A DNA stretch of 5,146 bases from Clostridiales bacterium (GTDB lineage: Bacteria; Bacillota_A; Clostridia; Christensenellales; Borkfalkiaceae): assembly GCA_015055785.1 (NCBI GenBank), contig SVHQ01000133.1, positions 1 to 5,146 of the forward strand, in the 5' to 3' direction. Below are positions 1-5,146 of this stretch, in pieces; within the stretch, counting starts at the first letter, position 1; every line of letters starts with the position of its first letter. Made by a program: the position numbers and the translations under genes. The notes below the pieces were generated by a model that did not search any database, was not told the DNA's origin, and worked only from the letters and a program-made list of their open reading frames with translations.

Positions 1-263
1 AGGGAGAGATGGACGAGCACGGTGCGGCGGCGCTTCGTCGCGAGGCGGACAAACTGACCGACCGTTACGTTATGAACATTGAAAAAGCCGTGTTTGATTT
101 AAAGGAGATTTCTTTTATGGATTCAACGGGAATAGGATTTTTAATAGGTCGGTATAAAAAATTCAATCGTTACGGCGTGCCCGTGTACATAACAAATGTG
201 TCTTTAGCGACCGAACGAATTTTGTCAATGAGCGGCATTTACACGTTGATGCAAAAAATATAA
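1..263 (+). CDS. spoIIAA: Anti-sigma-F factor antagonist SpoIIAA, 5' partial
   Basis: This STAS-domain protein binds the anti-sigma factor SpoIIAB and frees sigma-F in the forespore. The reading frame is open to the left edge. The codons before the ATG at 9 read Gly-Glu, giving GEMDEH, which matches GELDHH inside B. subtilis SpoIIAA. The Met at 9 is therefore internal, and I estimate that about 20 N-terminal residues lie outside the window. The phosphorylation loop FMDSTGIG is clear; its Ser codon is at 123-125 and corresponds to Ser58 of B. subtilis, the residue phosphorylated by SpoIIAB. It is followed by the family-typical GRYK and the MSG segment near the end. The protein stops 9 residues after that MSG, so the usual C-terminal helix of about 15-20 residues seems to be missing or very short. 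spoIIAB begins 14 nt downstream. The operon promoter, probably sigma-H type by analogy with B. subtilis, lies outside the window. Confidence 0.93.
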   Translation, partial: GEMDEHGAAALRREADKLTDRYVMNIEKAVFDLKEISFMDSTGIGFLIGRYKKFNRYGVPVYITNVSLATERILSMSGIYTLMQKI

Positions 264-277
264 AAGGAGAAAAAGAG

Positions 278-790
278 ATGACGAATTATATGAAATTGGA
301 AATAGCGGCGCATAGTGCGAACGAAGCGTTTGCACGCAGTGCCGTAGCGGCTTTTGCATTGACGCTTAGTCCTTCTTTGTCGGAATTATCGGATATCAAA
401 ACGGCGGTGAGTGAAGCGGTGACAAACAGCATTGTACACGCCTATGCAAAAAAACAAGCAGGGAATAAAATATCCATTGAATGTGAAACGGTGGAAAACG
501 AAAAGGGGGTTGGCGGAGAATTACATATTAAAATCACCGATTACGGCTGTGGAATCGACGACGTTGAAAAAGCATTGTTGCCATTTTACACCACACTTGC
601 CGATGACGAGCGTTCGGGCATGGGTTTCACCATTATGCAAACGTTCATGTCAGAATTTTCTTTAAAAAGCAAGCGCGGAGAGGGTACGGTGGTGACAATG
701 ATAAAAAGAATTGGTCCTCAAGAGAAAAGCTTACGTTTTTCACACGAAAAGGCGGCTGAAATCGGGGTAAAGGAAGAGATGAATGCTTGA
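278..790 (+). CDS. spoIIAB: Anti-sigma-F factor / serine kinase SpoIIAB
   Basis: SpoIIAB is a GHKL-fold ATPase. It sequesters sigma-F and, as a protein kinase, phosphorylates the loop serine of SpoIIAA. Visible features are NESFAR-like NEAFAR with Arg20 (the B. subtilis residue contacting both partners), the N-box SEAVTN with Glu46 and Asn50 for Mg-ATP, the G1 box DYGCGI from Asp88, and the ATP-lid/G2 segment ERSGMGF at 111-117. Two parts differ from the 146-residue B. subtilis protein. There is an insertion of about 10 residues around 71-80, between the N-box and the G1 box, and a charged tail of about 25 residues after the final core strand near 145. The start is supported by AGGAG at 265-269, 8 nt before the ATG. 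The stop overlaps the sigF start, which implies translational coupling. Identity is secure; the effect of the tail is unknown. Confidence 0.97.
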   Translation: MTNYMKLEIAAHSANEAFARSAVAAFALTLSPSLSELSDIKTAVSEAVTNSIVHAYAKKQAGNKISIECETVENEKGVGGELHIKITDYGCGIDDVEKALLPFYTTLADDERSGMGFTIMQTFMSEFSLKSKRGEGTVVTMIKRIGPQEKSLRFSHEKAAEIGVKEEMNA

Positions 791-1508
791 TGAGAAATCG
801 ACAATTGAATATATTCGCTCGGCAAAAACGGGGGATTCGCAAGCAAAAGAAACTTTGCTGGAACATAACGTTTCACTTGTGAAATGCATCGTCAAAAGAT
901 ATTTAGGGAAAGGGGTGGATTACGACGATCTTTTTCAAATCGGTTGCATGGGTTTTTTAAAGGCGATTATTGGTTTCGACGAGCAGTTTGGTGTAAAATT
1001 TTCCACGTATGCCGTCCCCATGATTGCAGGTGAAATTAAGCGTTTTATGCGTGATGACGGTTCGGTGAAAGTGTCGAGGACGATAAAACAGACTGCAAAA
1101 GAAATGAATTTGTTTATCGAAGAATACACCATTGCAAACGGCGTCCAACCCTCCGTTTCAGCCATAGCAGAAAAATTCGGAATGGATGAAGCGGAAACAG
1201 TGTTTATCATGGGTTCTTCAAAAATGCCGCTATCCTTATACGGCGGAAGCGATTACAAGGACGGCAGCGAGCGTGAATTAATCGACACCCTGCCTGCGAC
1301 GGATAATCAAGAGGATTGGCTTGATAGAATGTTATTGCGCGGCGCAATAGAGTCTTTATCCGAACGGGATAAAAAAATTATTGTGTTGCGGTATTTTCGC
1401 GATATGACGCAAAGCGAAGTGGCTGAAAAAATTGGCGTCAGCCAAGTGCAGGTGTCGCGCATAGAAAACCGAATTATCAAAGAATTTCGTGAAAAATTGA
1501 GCGGATAA
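783..1508 (+). CDS. sigF: RNA polymerase sigma factor sigma-F (forespore)
   Basis: This sigma-70 family factor directs the first forespore-specific transcription during sporulation. At 241 residues it is slightly shorter than B. subtilis sigma-F (255), mainly at the N-terminus. Region 2 is well conserved: DYDDLFQIGCMGFLKA at 46-61, the region 2.3/2.4 stretch KFSTYAVPM at 72-80, and MRDDGSVKVSR at 89-99. Region 3 covers roughly 97-165. Region 4.2 carries the helix-turn-helix at about 208-231, including the SQVQVSR signature shared by sigma-F and sigma-G. I call sigma-F rather than sigma-G because it directly follows spoIIAA and spoIIAB. The ATG lies inside the end of spoIIAB (8-nt overlap), with AGGA at 771-774 as ribosome-binding site. 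Coupled translation would help keep sigma-F and its inhibitor in balance. A terminator follows at once, so no spoVA-type gene is cotranscribed downstream. Confidence 0.96.
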   Translation: MLDEKSTIEYIRSAKTGDSQAKETLLEHNVSLVKCIVKRYLGKGVDYDDLFQIGCMGFLKAIIGFDEQFGVKFSTYAVPMIAGEIKRFMRDDGSVKVSRTIKQTAKEMNLFIEEYTIANGVQPSVSAIAEKFGMDEAETVFIMGSSKMPLSLYGGSDYKDGSERELIDTLPATDNQEDWLDRMLLRGAIESLSERDKKIIVLRYFRDMTQSEVAEKIGVSQVQVSRIENRIIKEFREKLSG

Positions 1509-1510
1509 AA

Positions 1511-1549
1511 CGAGGGAAACGTGAAAAAAATGTTTCCGCTCGTTTTTTT
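1511..1549 (+). terminator. Rho-independent terminator after sigF
   Basis: The stem is CGAGGGAAAC (1511-1520) against GTTTCC (1532-1537) plus CTCG (1539-1542), with one unpaired G at 1538 and an A-rich loop of 11 nt. Seven T residues follow directly (1543-1549). It begins 2 nt after the sigF stop, has the form of a strong intrinsic terminator, and ends the spoIIA unit. Confidence 0.93.
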
Positions 1550-1562
1550 GTTTGTAAAAGTC

Positions 1563-1590
1563 TTGCTTTTATCGGGAAATTTGGTATAAT
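1563..1590 (+). promoter_or_regulatory. Sigma-A-type promoter for the CPBP protease gene
   Basis: The -10 box is a perfect TATAAT at 1585-1590, preceded by TGG (1582-1584), an extended -10 of the TGn type. The best -35 is TTGCTT at 1563-1568 with a 16-nt spacer. It lies just past the sigF terminator, so it starts a new unit. A start site about 7 nt after the -10 falls at the A of the ATG at 1597, which predicts a leaderless or nearly leaderless message. Confidence 0.8.
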
Positions 1591-1596
1591 ATTGTT

Positions 1597-2544
1597 ATGG
1601 AAAATAAAAACAATCAGACGAAAAATTTTATAGGGGAATTGTTGGGTTTGCCAACGCCTGCAAAAGCCGCAGGGGCGGTGTTCACGCTTGCTTCTGTTGT
1701 GCCTGTGATATTGGCAGTGGTATTCATGCTGATAACGGGCGCTTTGGGATTGTTGACGACAGATGTGAACAAACAAAATTGGTATATCTATGCAAATATG
1801 CTGCTTGTGCAGTTTTCTTTTTTGCTCGTAAGCGCGTGCTATTTTTATTGGACCAAAATCCCTTTAAAAACAGCAATTACAGAGCAAAAATGTCCTTTTA
1901 AATATTTTATTATAGCGATTATATTGCAGTTTGGATTAATTTCTCTTTCCTCTGTAAACGAATTATTTTTACAATGGCTTGGACTGATTGGTTATGAAGA
2001 TAGCAGCATGGCAGGGACAGAACAGCTTTTACAAACGTCGCCTTTTTTACTTTTATTGTTAGTATTAGCGGTGTTGCCTGCCATTTTTGAAGAAGTGATT
2101 TTCCGCGGTTTGCTTTTTCAGGGTTTACGTGCGTTTGGTACGGTAGGTTCGGTGCTGCTTTGCGGCGGATTGTTTTCCTTATATCATCAAAACCCTGCAC
2201 AGACGATTTATCAATTTTGCTGTGGAGCGGCGTTTGCGTTGGTGGTAGTGCGTTCGGGTAGCATTTTGCCGACCATGCTTTCGCATTTTTTAAATAATGC
2301 TTTGGTTTTAATTTTATATAATCCAGAGGGTACGGCGTTGCCAATGCCCGTTTTTATAGTAGGATTGGTATGTTTGATTGGCGCGCTCGCATATTTGATT
2401 TTTATCGATAAGAGGGTAGCATGTACGCAAGCAATCGAAATTAAGGAAGCAAAAAAAGAAAGAAAAGATTTCTGGATATTTGCGGCAATCGGCATTATAA
2501 TTTGTTTGGTTTCATGGGGAACAATACTGCTTTCGGGTATGTAA
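1597..2544 (+). CDS. CPBP family intramembrane metalloprotease
   Basis: This is a multi-pass membrane protein of the CPBP (Abi/CAAX protease and bacteriocin-processing, Rce1-like) family. All three family motifs are present: EEVIFR at 165-170 (Glu165, Glu166, Arg170), FSLYH at 193-197 (His197), and HFLNN at 230-234 (His230, Asn234). Together these form the predicted metal site inside the membrane. Hydrophobic segments lie near 26-50, 66-86, 103-123, 148-168, 182-196, 205-218, 222-240, 251-270 and 292-312. A charged, Lys/Glu-rich loop precedes the last one (about 277-291). The length of 315 residues is in the usual range. There is no Shine-Dalgarno before the ATG at 1597, and a promoter -10 ends 6 nt upstream. 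TTG codons at 1642 and 1648, behind AGGGGA at 1632-1637, are the alternative start. Bacterial members have varied roles (bacteriocin immunity, lipoprotein or signal-peptide processing), and the substrate here cannot be told. Confidence 0.9.
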   Translation: MENKNNQTKNFIGELLGLPTPAKAAGAVFTLASVVPVILAVVFMLITGALGLLTTDVNKQNWYIYANMLLVQFSFLLVSACYFYWTKIPLKTAITEQKCPFKYFIIAIILQFGLISLSSVNELFLQWLGLIGYEDSSMAGTEQLLQTSPFLLLLLVLAVLPAIFEEVIFRGLLFQGLRAFGTVGSVLLCGGLFSLYHQNPAQTIYQFCCGAAFALVVVRSGSILPTMLSHFLNNALVLILYNPEGTALPMPVFIVGLVCLIGALAYLIFIDKRVACTQAIEIKEAKKERKDFWIFAAIGIIICLVSWGTILLSGM

Positions 2545-2586
2545 AATTGTTGTAGGCAAAATTGCGAAACAAAAACGAGGATACAC

Positions 2587-3024
2587 ATGCAAAAGATATA
2601 TTTTGTGGTCGTTGGAAAAATTAAAGAAGCGTTTTATAGAGAAGCCGTGGCGGAATACGTCAAAAGGCTTTCTCGTTTTGTTAAAGTGGAAATTAAGGAA
2701 TTGGCAGAGGGTGCGAATATCGAAGCGGAAGCAGACGAAATTTTACGTGCCTGCAAAGGCTACGTGATTGCTTTGGCGGTGGAAGGCGAAAAGGTATCCA
2801 GTGAAAAATTGGCGGCAAAAATGCAAAAATTGACGGACGAGGGAAAGGATGTCACCTTTATCATCGGCTCGTCTTGCGGTTTGTCTGATAGAGTGAAAAA
2901 GGCGGCGGATTATCGGCTTTCTTTTTCAGATATGACTTTTCCACATCAGCTCATGCGCGTTATTTTGGCGGAGCAAGTATATCGTGCTTTTATGATTAAT
3001 GCAGGTGCAACGTATCATAAATAA
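2587..3024 (+). CDS. rlmH: 23S rRNA (pseudouridine1915-N3)-methyltransferase RlmH
   Basis: RlmH is a SPOUT-class enzyme that transfers methyl from S-adenosylmethionine to N3 of pseudouridine 1915 (E. coli numbering) in helix 69 of 23S rRNA, acting on assembled 70S ribosomes. The C-terminal signature is unmistakable: FIIGSSCGLS at 91-100 in the SAM-binding knot, LSFSDMTFPHQLMR at 111-124, EQVYRAF at 129-135, and the closing YHK at 143-145. At 145 residues it is about 10-14 shorter than typical RlmH; the loss is in the variable stretch around 38-57, so it is probably not a defect. The usual GG(S/A)xG of the SAM loop reads GSSCG here. The ATG has GAGG (2577-2580) 6 nt upstream. It lies 42 nt after the protease gene with no terminator between, so it may be read from the promoter at 1563-1590. 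Confidence 0.96.
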   Translation: MQKIYFVVVGKIKEAFYREAVAEYVKRLSRFVKVEIKELAEGANIEAEADEILRACKGYVIALAVEGEKVSSEKLAAKMQKLTDEGKDVTFIIGSSCGLSDRVKKAADYRLSFSDMTFPHQLMRVILAEQVYRAFMINAGATYHK

Positions 3025-3071
3025 AGTCAAAATCAAACGATAACGGCATAAAAGCCGCATATACTAAAAGC

Positions 3072-3902
3072 ATGGATATTTATCAAAAAATAACAAATTT
3101 TTACCATGCGACAAAAAACGAAAAGACAATTATTGGGCGCAGTACTTTCGGCAGAAATATATATGCTGTCAAAATAGGCGAAGGCGAGCCAACGGGGATT
3201 GCGCAATATGCGATACACGGCAGAGAATTTATCACAGCAACGCTTGCTTTGGCGCATTATAAAAAAGGCTTGCCAAAGGGGAGCTGTTGGATAGTGCCGC
3301 TTGCAAATCCTGACGGTTGTTTGCTTAGCGAAATCGGTTTGGCATCTGTGGAAGATGAAACAGAGCGAACAAAACTTTTTGCTTTGAATAAGGATAGTAG
3401 GGATTTTTCTCTATGGAAAGCGAATGGGCGTGGTGTGGATTTAAACGTCAACTTTGACGCAAAATGGGGCAAGGGCGTTAAAAACACACGGCTGGCAGGC
3501 AGTGAAAATTATATCGGTGCAGCACCGTTTTCAGAAACGGAAAGCCGAGCATTGAAAAAGTTTACACAAAGGATAAAACCAAGCTACACTGTAAGTTATC
3601 ATACGAAAGGCGAAGAAATTTATTGGCAGTTTTTACAGCCTGAAAAGGCGAAATTACGAGATAGAGCTTTGGCGGAAATAATTGCCCGCGCAACGGGATA
3701 TTCCATAGTATCCTTGTCGGGTAGTGTCGGCGGCTATAAAGATTGGTGTATTCAGGAGTTTGGCATACCCTCTTTTACGATAGAAGCGGGTGCAGATATG
3801 TTTACGCATCCGTTAAAAGAGGAAAGCATTGAAAACATTTTAACGAAAAATGAAAATGTTTTATATGATTTATCCATGGCGATATGGGAAATGGAAAGGT
3901 AA
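3072..3902 (+). CDS. M14-family zinc peptidase, cytoplasmic, atypical substrate site
   Basis: This is a metallopeptidase of the M14 carboxypeptidase family (276 residues). The zinc ligands are His49 and Glu52 in IHGREF and His177 in SYHTKG. The catalytic Glu238 lies in FTIEAG. NPDG (79-82), GVDLN (121-125) and GGYKDW (220-225) complete the fold signatures. Two substrate-site positions differ from the classical pattern. The Arg of the family's DLNRNF is Val126, and the Arg five residues before the GVD motif, matching catalytic Arg127 of carboxypeptidase A, aligns with Lys116. No signal peptide or membrane segment is seen, so it acts in the cytoplasm. By analogy with the cytoplasmic M14 enzyme MpaA it could trim recycled peptidoglycan peptides, but that is inference. 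No clear Shine-Dalgarno precedes the ATG, and no start codon lies upstream in frame before a stop. tadA follows 3 nt downstream. Confidence 0.87.
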   Translation: MDIYQKITNFYHATKNEKTIIGRSTFGRNIYAVKIGEGEPTGIAQYAIHGREFITATLALAHYKKGLPKGSCWIVPLANPDGCLLSEIGLASVEDETERTKLFALNKDSRDFSLWKANGRGVDLNVNFDAKWGKGVKNTRLAGSENYIGAAPFSETESRALKKFTQRIKPSYTVSYHTKGEEIYWQFLQPEKAKLRDRALAEIIARATGYSIVSLSGSVGGYKDWCIQEFGIPSFTIEAGADMFTHPLKEESIENILTKNENVLYDLSMAIWEMER

Positions 3903-3905
3903 AAA

Positions 3906-4418
3906 ATGAAACGTTTAACAAGAGAAGAAAAATTTATGCGTGCGGCGGTGAAAGCGGCGAAAAAGGGGCTTAGCGAAGGGGAAGTTCCCATTGGTGCCGT
4001 TGTTGTTTTTGAAGACAAAGTGGTGTCGAGAGGATATAATCGTCGTGCAAAATTACAGCTGGCTTCGGCACACGCGGAGATGATGGCGATAGATAAAGCT
4101 TGTAAAAAGTTTGCTTCTTGGCGCTTGCCAGAGGGCTGTGAATTGTACGTGACGTTAGAGCCTTGTCCCATGTGCATGGGTGCTTGTTTAAATGCAAGAG
4201 TGGATAAAATATTTTTCGGCGCATACGAACAAAAGGGGCGTTCATTGACCAACGAACTTGCCGAGGCGAATCTGCTCAATCACAAGACGGAAGTGGTAGG
4301 CGGCGTTTTGGAAGAGGAATGTTCGGGCGTATTGACGCAATTTTTTGTGTCCATGCGTCAGCGTCAAAAGGAAGAAAAGGAACGCAAAAAAGCAGAGAAC
4401 AAGCCGATTTGCTTATAA
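3906..4418 (+). CDS. tadA: tRNA-specific adenosine deaminase TadA
   Basis: TadA deaminates the wobble adenosine 34 of tRNA-Arg(ACG) to inosine, normally an essential step. It is a zinc-dependent cytidine/deoxycytidylate-deaminase-fold enzyme. VPIGAVVV is at 27-34, with Asn45 in GYNRR. The HAE motif at 56-58 gives zinc ligand His56 and proton-shuttle Glu58, and PCPMC at 86-90 gives ligands Cys87 and Cys90. YVTLEPCPMCMGA and KIFFGA are typical of TadA. The segment after it, YEQKGRSLTN, departs from the common DPK-GA-GS form, and the DPT before HAE reads LAS. The C-terminus (about 151-166) is a Lys/Glu/Arg/Gln-rich tail that may be a short helix. The start follows the M14 stop by 3 nt, and GGAAAGG inside the end of the M14 gene is the ribosome-binding site, so the two are cotranscribed and probably coupled. 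A generic nucleoside deaminase is less likely. Confidence 0.94.
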   Translation: MKRLTREEKFMRAAVKAAKKGLSEGEVPIGAVVVFEDKVVSRGYNRRAKLQLASAHAEMMAIDKACKKFASWRLPEGCELYVTLEPCPMCMGACLNARVDKIFFGAYEQKGRSLTNELAEANLLNHKTEVVGGVLEEECSGVLTQFFVSMRQRQKEEKERKKAENKPICL

Positions 4419-4458
4419 AGCAAGAAGAAAAAGAATAAGTTTTTAAGAAGGCGGGTTG

Positions 4459-4479
4459 TATTTTCTTGAAAAGAAAATA
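4459..4479. repeat. Perfect AT-rich inverted repeat downstream of tadA
   Basis: TATTTTCTT (4459-4467) and AAGAAAATA (4471-4479) are perfect reverse complements (9 bp) around a GAA loop. The stem has a single C-G pair and is followed by A residues rather than T, so it is not a standard terminator on the + strand. It may protect the 3' end of the tadA message or be chance in AT-rich DNA. Confidence 0.45.
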
Positions 4480-4498
4480 AAAAACGAGCTTCATTTAG

Positions 4499-4527
4499 TT
4501 GACTTAATTTGACGAAAAGGTTATTAT
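4499..4527 (+). promoter_or_regulatory. Candidate sigma-A promoter for prs
   Basis: TTGACT (4499-4504) is a near-consensus -35. With a 17-nt spacer the -10 is TATTAT (4522-4527). A perfect TATAAT overlaps it at 4525-4530 but would need a 20-nt spacer. A second TTGAC lies 10 nt after the first (4509-4513). This gives a leader of about 150 nt before prs. Confidence 0.65.
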
Positions 4528-4575
4528 AATATTGTAAAGTATTTACGATAAATCTTTATGGCAGATATAGGGAGA

Positions 4576-4596
4576 AAGAACGCTGATGGCGTTTTT
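4576..4596 (+). promoter_or_regulatory. Stem-loop with T-run in the prs leader (possible attenuator)
   Basis: AACGC (4579-4583) pairs with GCGTT (4589-4593) around TGATG, and T residues continue to 4596. The upstream AAG can also pair with the T-run, which would lengthen the stem to 8 bp but use up the U-tract. It is too short to be a confident terminator; a weak attenuator or pause site is possible. Confidence 0.35.
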
Positions 4597-4625
4597 AGAA
4601 TGAGGAAAATATACAATAGGAAAAA

Positions 4626-4663
4626 TTTCGATAGCGCGCGCAGAAAAGTGGCGTAAATCGAAG
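4626..4663 (+). promoter_or_regulatory. Stem-loop just upstream of the prs ribosome-binding site
   Basis: TTCGAT (4627-4632) and ATCGAA (4657-4662) are perfect complements. Inside, CGC (4635-4637) can pair with GCG (4651-4653), and CA (4641-4642) with TG (4649-4650) around a GAAAAG loop. The element ends 11 nt before the AGGAAGG ribosome-binding site (4674-4680). It matches no riboswitch class that I recognise. Confidence 0.4.
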
Positions 4664-4686
4664 AAAAAATATTAGGAAGGTTACAC

Positions 4687-5146
4687 ATGATAACTCACGG
4701 TAATGAAATCAAGTTGTTTTCCGGTAACTCCAACATTTGGTTGGCAAAAGCCATTGCAAAGAAGCTCAATACCGAGCTTGGCGAGGTGGAAGTCACCACG
4801 TTTTCCGACGGGGAAATTAACGTACATATCGCAGAAACTGTACGTGGTAGAGACGTGTTTATTATCCAATCTACTTGTTCGCCCGTCAATGATAATTTAA
4901 TGGAACTCCTGATTATGATCGACGCAGCAAAACGTGCTTCGGCAGGTCGAATTACGGCAGTTATTCCTTATTTTGGGTATGCTCGTCAGGACAGAAAAGC
5001 ACGCTCGCGTGATCCTATTACGGCAAAGCTTGTGGCAAATTTGCTTACGGGTGCGGGGGCAGACCGTGTTTTGACGATGGATCTTCATGCGGAACAGATT
5101 CAAGGTTTCTTTGATATTCCCGTAGATAATCTTCTCGGTGGACCTA
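4687..5146 (+). CDS. prs: Ribose-phosphate pyrophosphokinase (PRPP synthetase), 3' partial
   Basis: Prs makes 5-phosphoribosyl-1-diphosphate from ribose 5-phosphate and ATP, releasing AMP. PRPP feeds purine, pyrimidine, NAD, histidine and tryptophan synthesis. The first 153 residues are present, about half of the usual 310-320; the frame is open at the right edge. Conserved blocks are FSGNSN (11-16), FSDGEI (39-44), the [12 protein letters not shown] stretch with [10 protein letters not shown] (52-75), the ATP-binding loop [13 protein letters not shown] (98-110), and [15 protein letters not shown] (131-145) with the metal/substrate His134. Ile-Trp at 17-18 replaces the common Pro-Glu but is outside the active site. 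The start is firm: AGGAAGG (4674-4680) lies 6 nt before the ATG, and MITHG is a usual N-terminus for Clostridia. It probably has its own promoter and a structured leader, and it is not preceded by glmU as in Bacillus. Confidence 0.97.
   Translation, partial: MITHGNEIKLFSGNSNIWLAKAIAKKLNTELGEVEVTTFSDGEINVHIAETVRGRDVFIIQSTCSPVNDNLMELLIMIDAAKRASAGRITAVIPYFGYARQDRKARSRDPITAKLVANLLTGAGADRVLTMDLHAEQIQGFFDIPVDNLLGGP

Larger units (their letters stand above)
4419..4686 (+). other. Intergenic region between tadA and prs
   Basis: The 268 nt hold no recognisable full-size gene. The first 80 nt are A-rich and carry an AT-only-type hairpin without a U-tract, so there is no convincing terminator for the tadA unit. 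A sigma-A-like promoter sits at 4499-4527. The following 150 nt or so form the predicted prs leader, with two stem-loops, an 8-nt GC-alternating run (4634-4641) and a 32-codon open frame (4558-4656) that has no ribosome-binding site. Confidence 0.75.

Noticed and set aside
9..11. ATG at 9 as the start of SpoIIAA
   Set aside because: The codons before it extend the conserved GE(L/M)D segment, so the gene is cut by the window edge and the Met is internal.
645..866. Open frame on the minus strand across spoIIAB and sigF (73 aa), and the other minus-strand frames of the window
   Set aside because: They lie opposite well-identified + strand genes, have no recognisable motif and no good ribosome-binding site, and look like shadows.
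1597..2544. CPBP protease as part of a bacteriocin or phage-defence locus
   Set aside because: No precursor peptide, ABC transporter, toxin or regulator is nearby; the neighbours are housekeeping and sporulation genes.
3044..3057. CGGC/GCCG hairpin in the rlmH-M14 gap
   Set aside because: Four base pairs only, with no T-run and no link to a ribosome-binding site.
4412..4444. CTTAT...ATAAG followed by five T residues as a terminator after tadA
   Set aside because: Only 5 AT-rich pairs closing an 18-nt loop; too weak to call.
4558..4663. PRPP/guanidine (ykkC) or purine riboswitch in the prs leader
   Set aside because: I could not find the conserved elements of these classes; an Rfam search would settle it.
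4703..4900. 65-aa + strand frame inside the start of prs
   Set aside because: Out of frame with prs, whose protein is unmistakable; a shadow.

Overview
The window looks like chromosome of a spore-forming, low-to-moderate-GC Firmicute of the class Clostridia. The main evidence is an intact spoIIAA-spoIIAB-sigF order, the core forespore sigma-F module of endospore formers, together with Firmicute-style purine-rich ribosome-binding sites. I cannot name the genus from sequence alone. Every gene I can support is on the + strand, and both window ends cut a gene: spoIIAA on the left and prs on the right.

Region 1 (1-1552) is the sporulation module. SpoIIAA (5' end missing), SpoIIAB and sigma-F are tightly packed. 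spoIIAB and sigF overlap by 8 nt, and a strong rho-independent terminator closes the unit directly after sigF. Known logic: SpoIIAB holds sigma-F inactive and phosphorylates SpoIIAA, while dephosphorylated SpoIIAA displaces sigma-F in the forespore. All the key residues of this switch that I could check are present.

Region 2 (1553-4418) is a second unit that starts at its own sigma-A-type promoter. It encodes a multi-pass CPBP-family intramembrane metalloprotease, the ribosomal methyltransferase RlmH, a cytoplasmic M14-family zinc peptidase with altered substrate-site residues, and the tRNA adenosine deaminase TadA. Spacings are 42, 47 and 3 nt with no terminator visible between them, so cotranscription is plausible. 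The genes share no single pathway, although two of them modify RNA. The promoter's -10 box sits so close to the protease ATG that the transcript is predicted to be leaderless or nearly so.

Region 3 (4419-4686) is a 268-nt gap with a candidate promoter and a structured leader of about 150 nt (two stem-loops and a 32-codon open frame). It precedes prs (4687 to the window end), which encodes PRPP synthetase and supplies PRPP for nucleotide, histidine and tryptophan synthesis.

I found no RNA gene, insertion sequence, CRISPR array, phage or defence module, and no convincing wholly new system. The points most worth a second look are the leaderless protease start, the prs leader, and the replaced arginines in the M14 peptidase.
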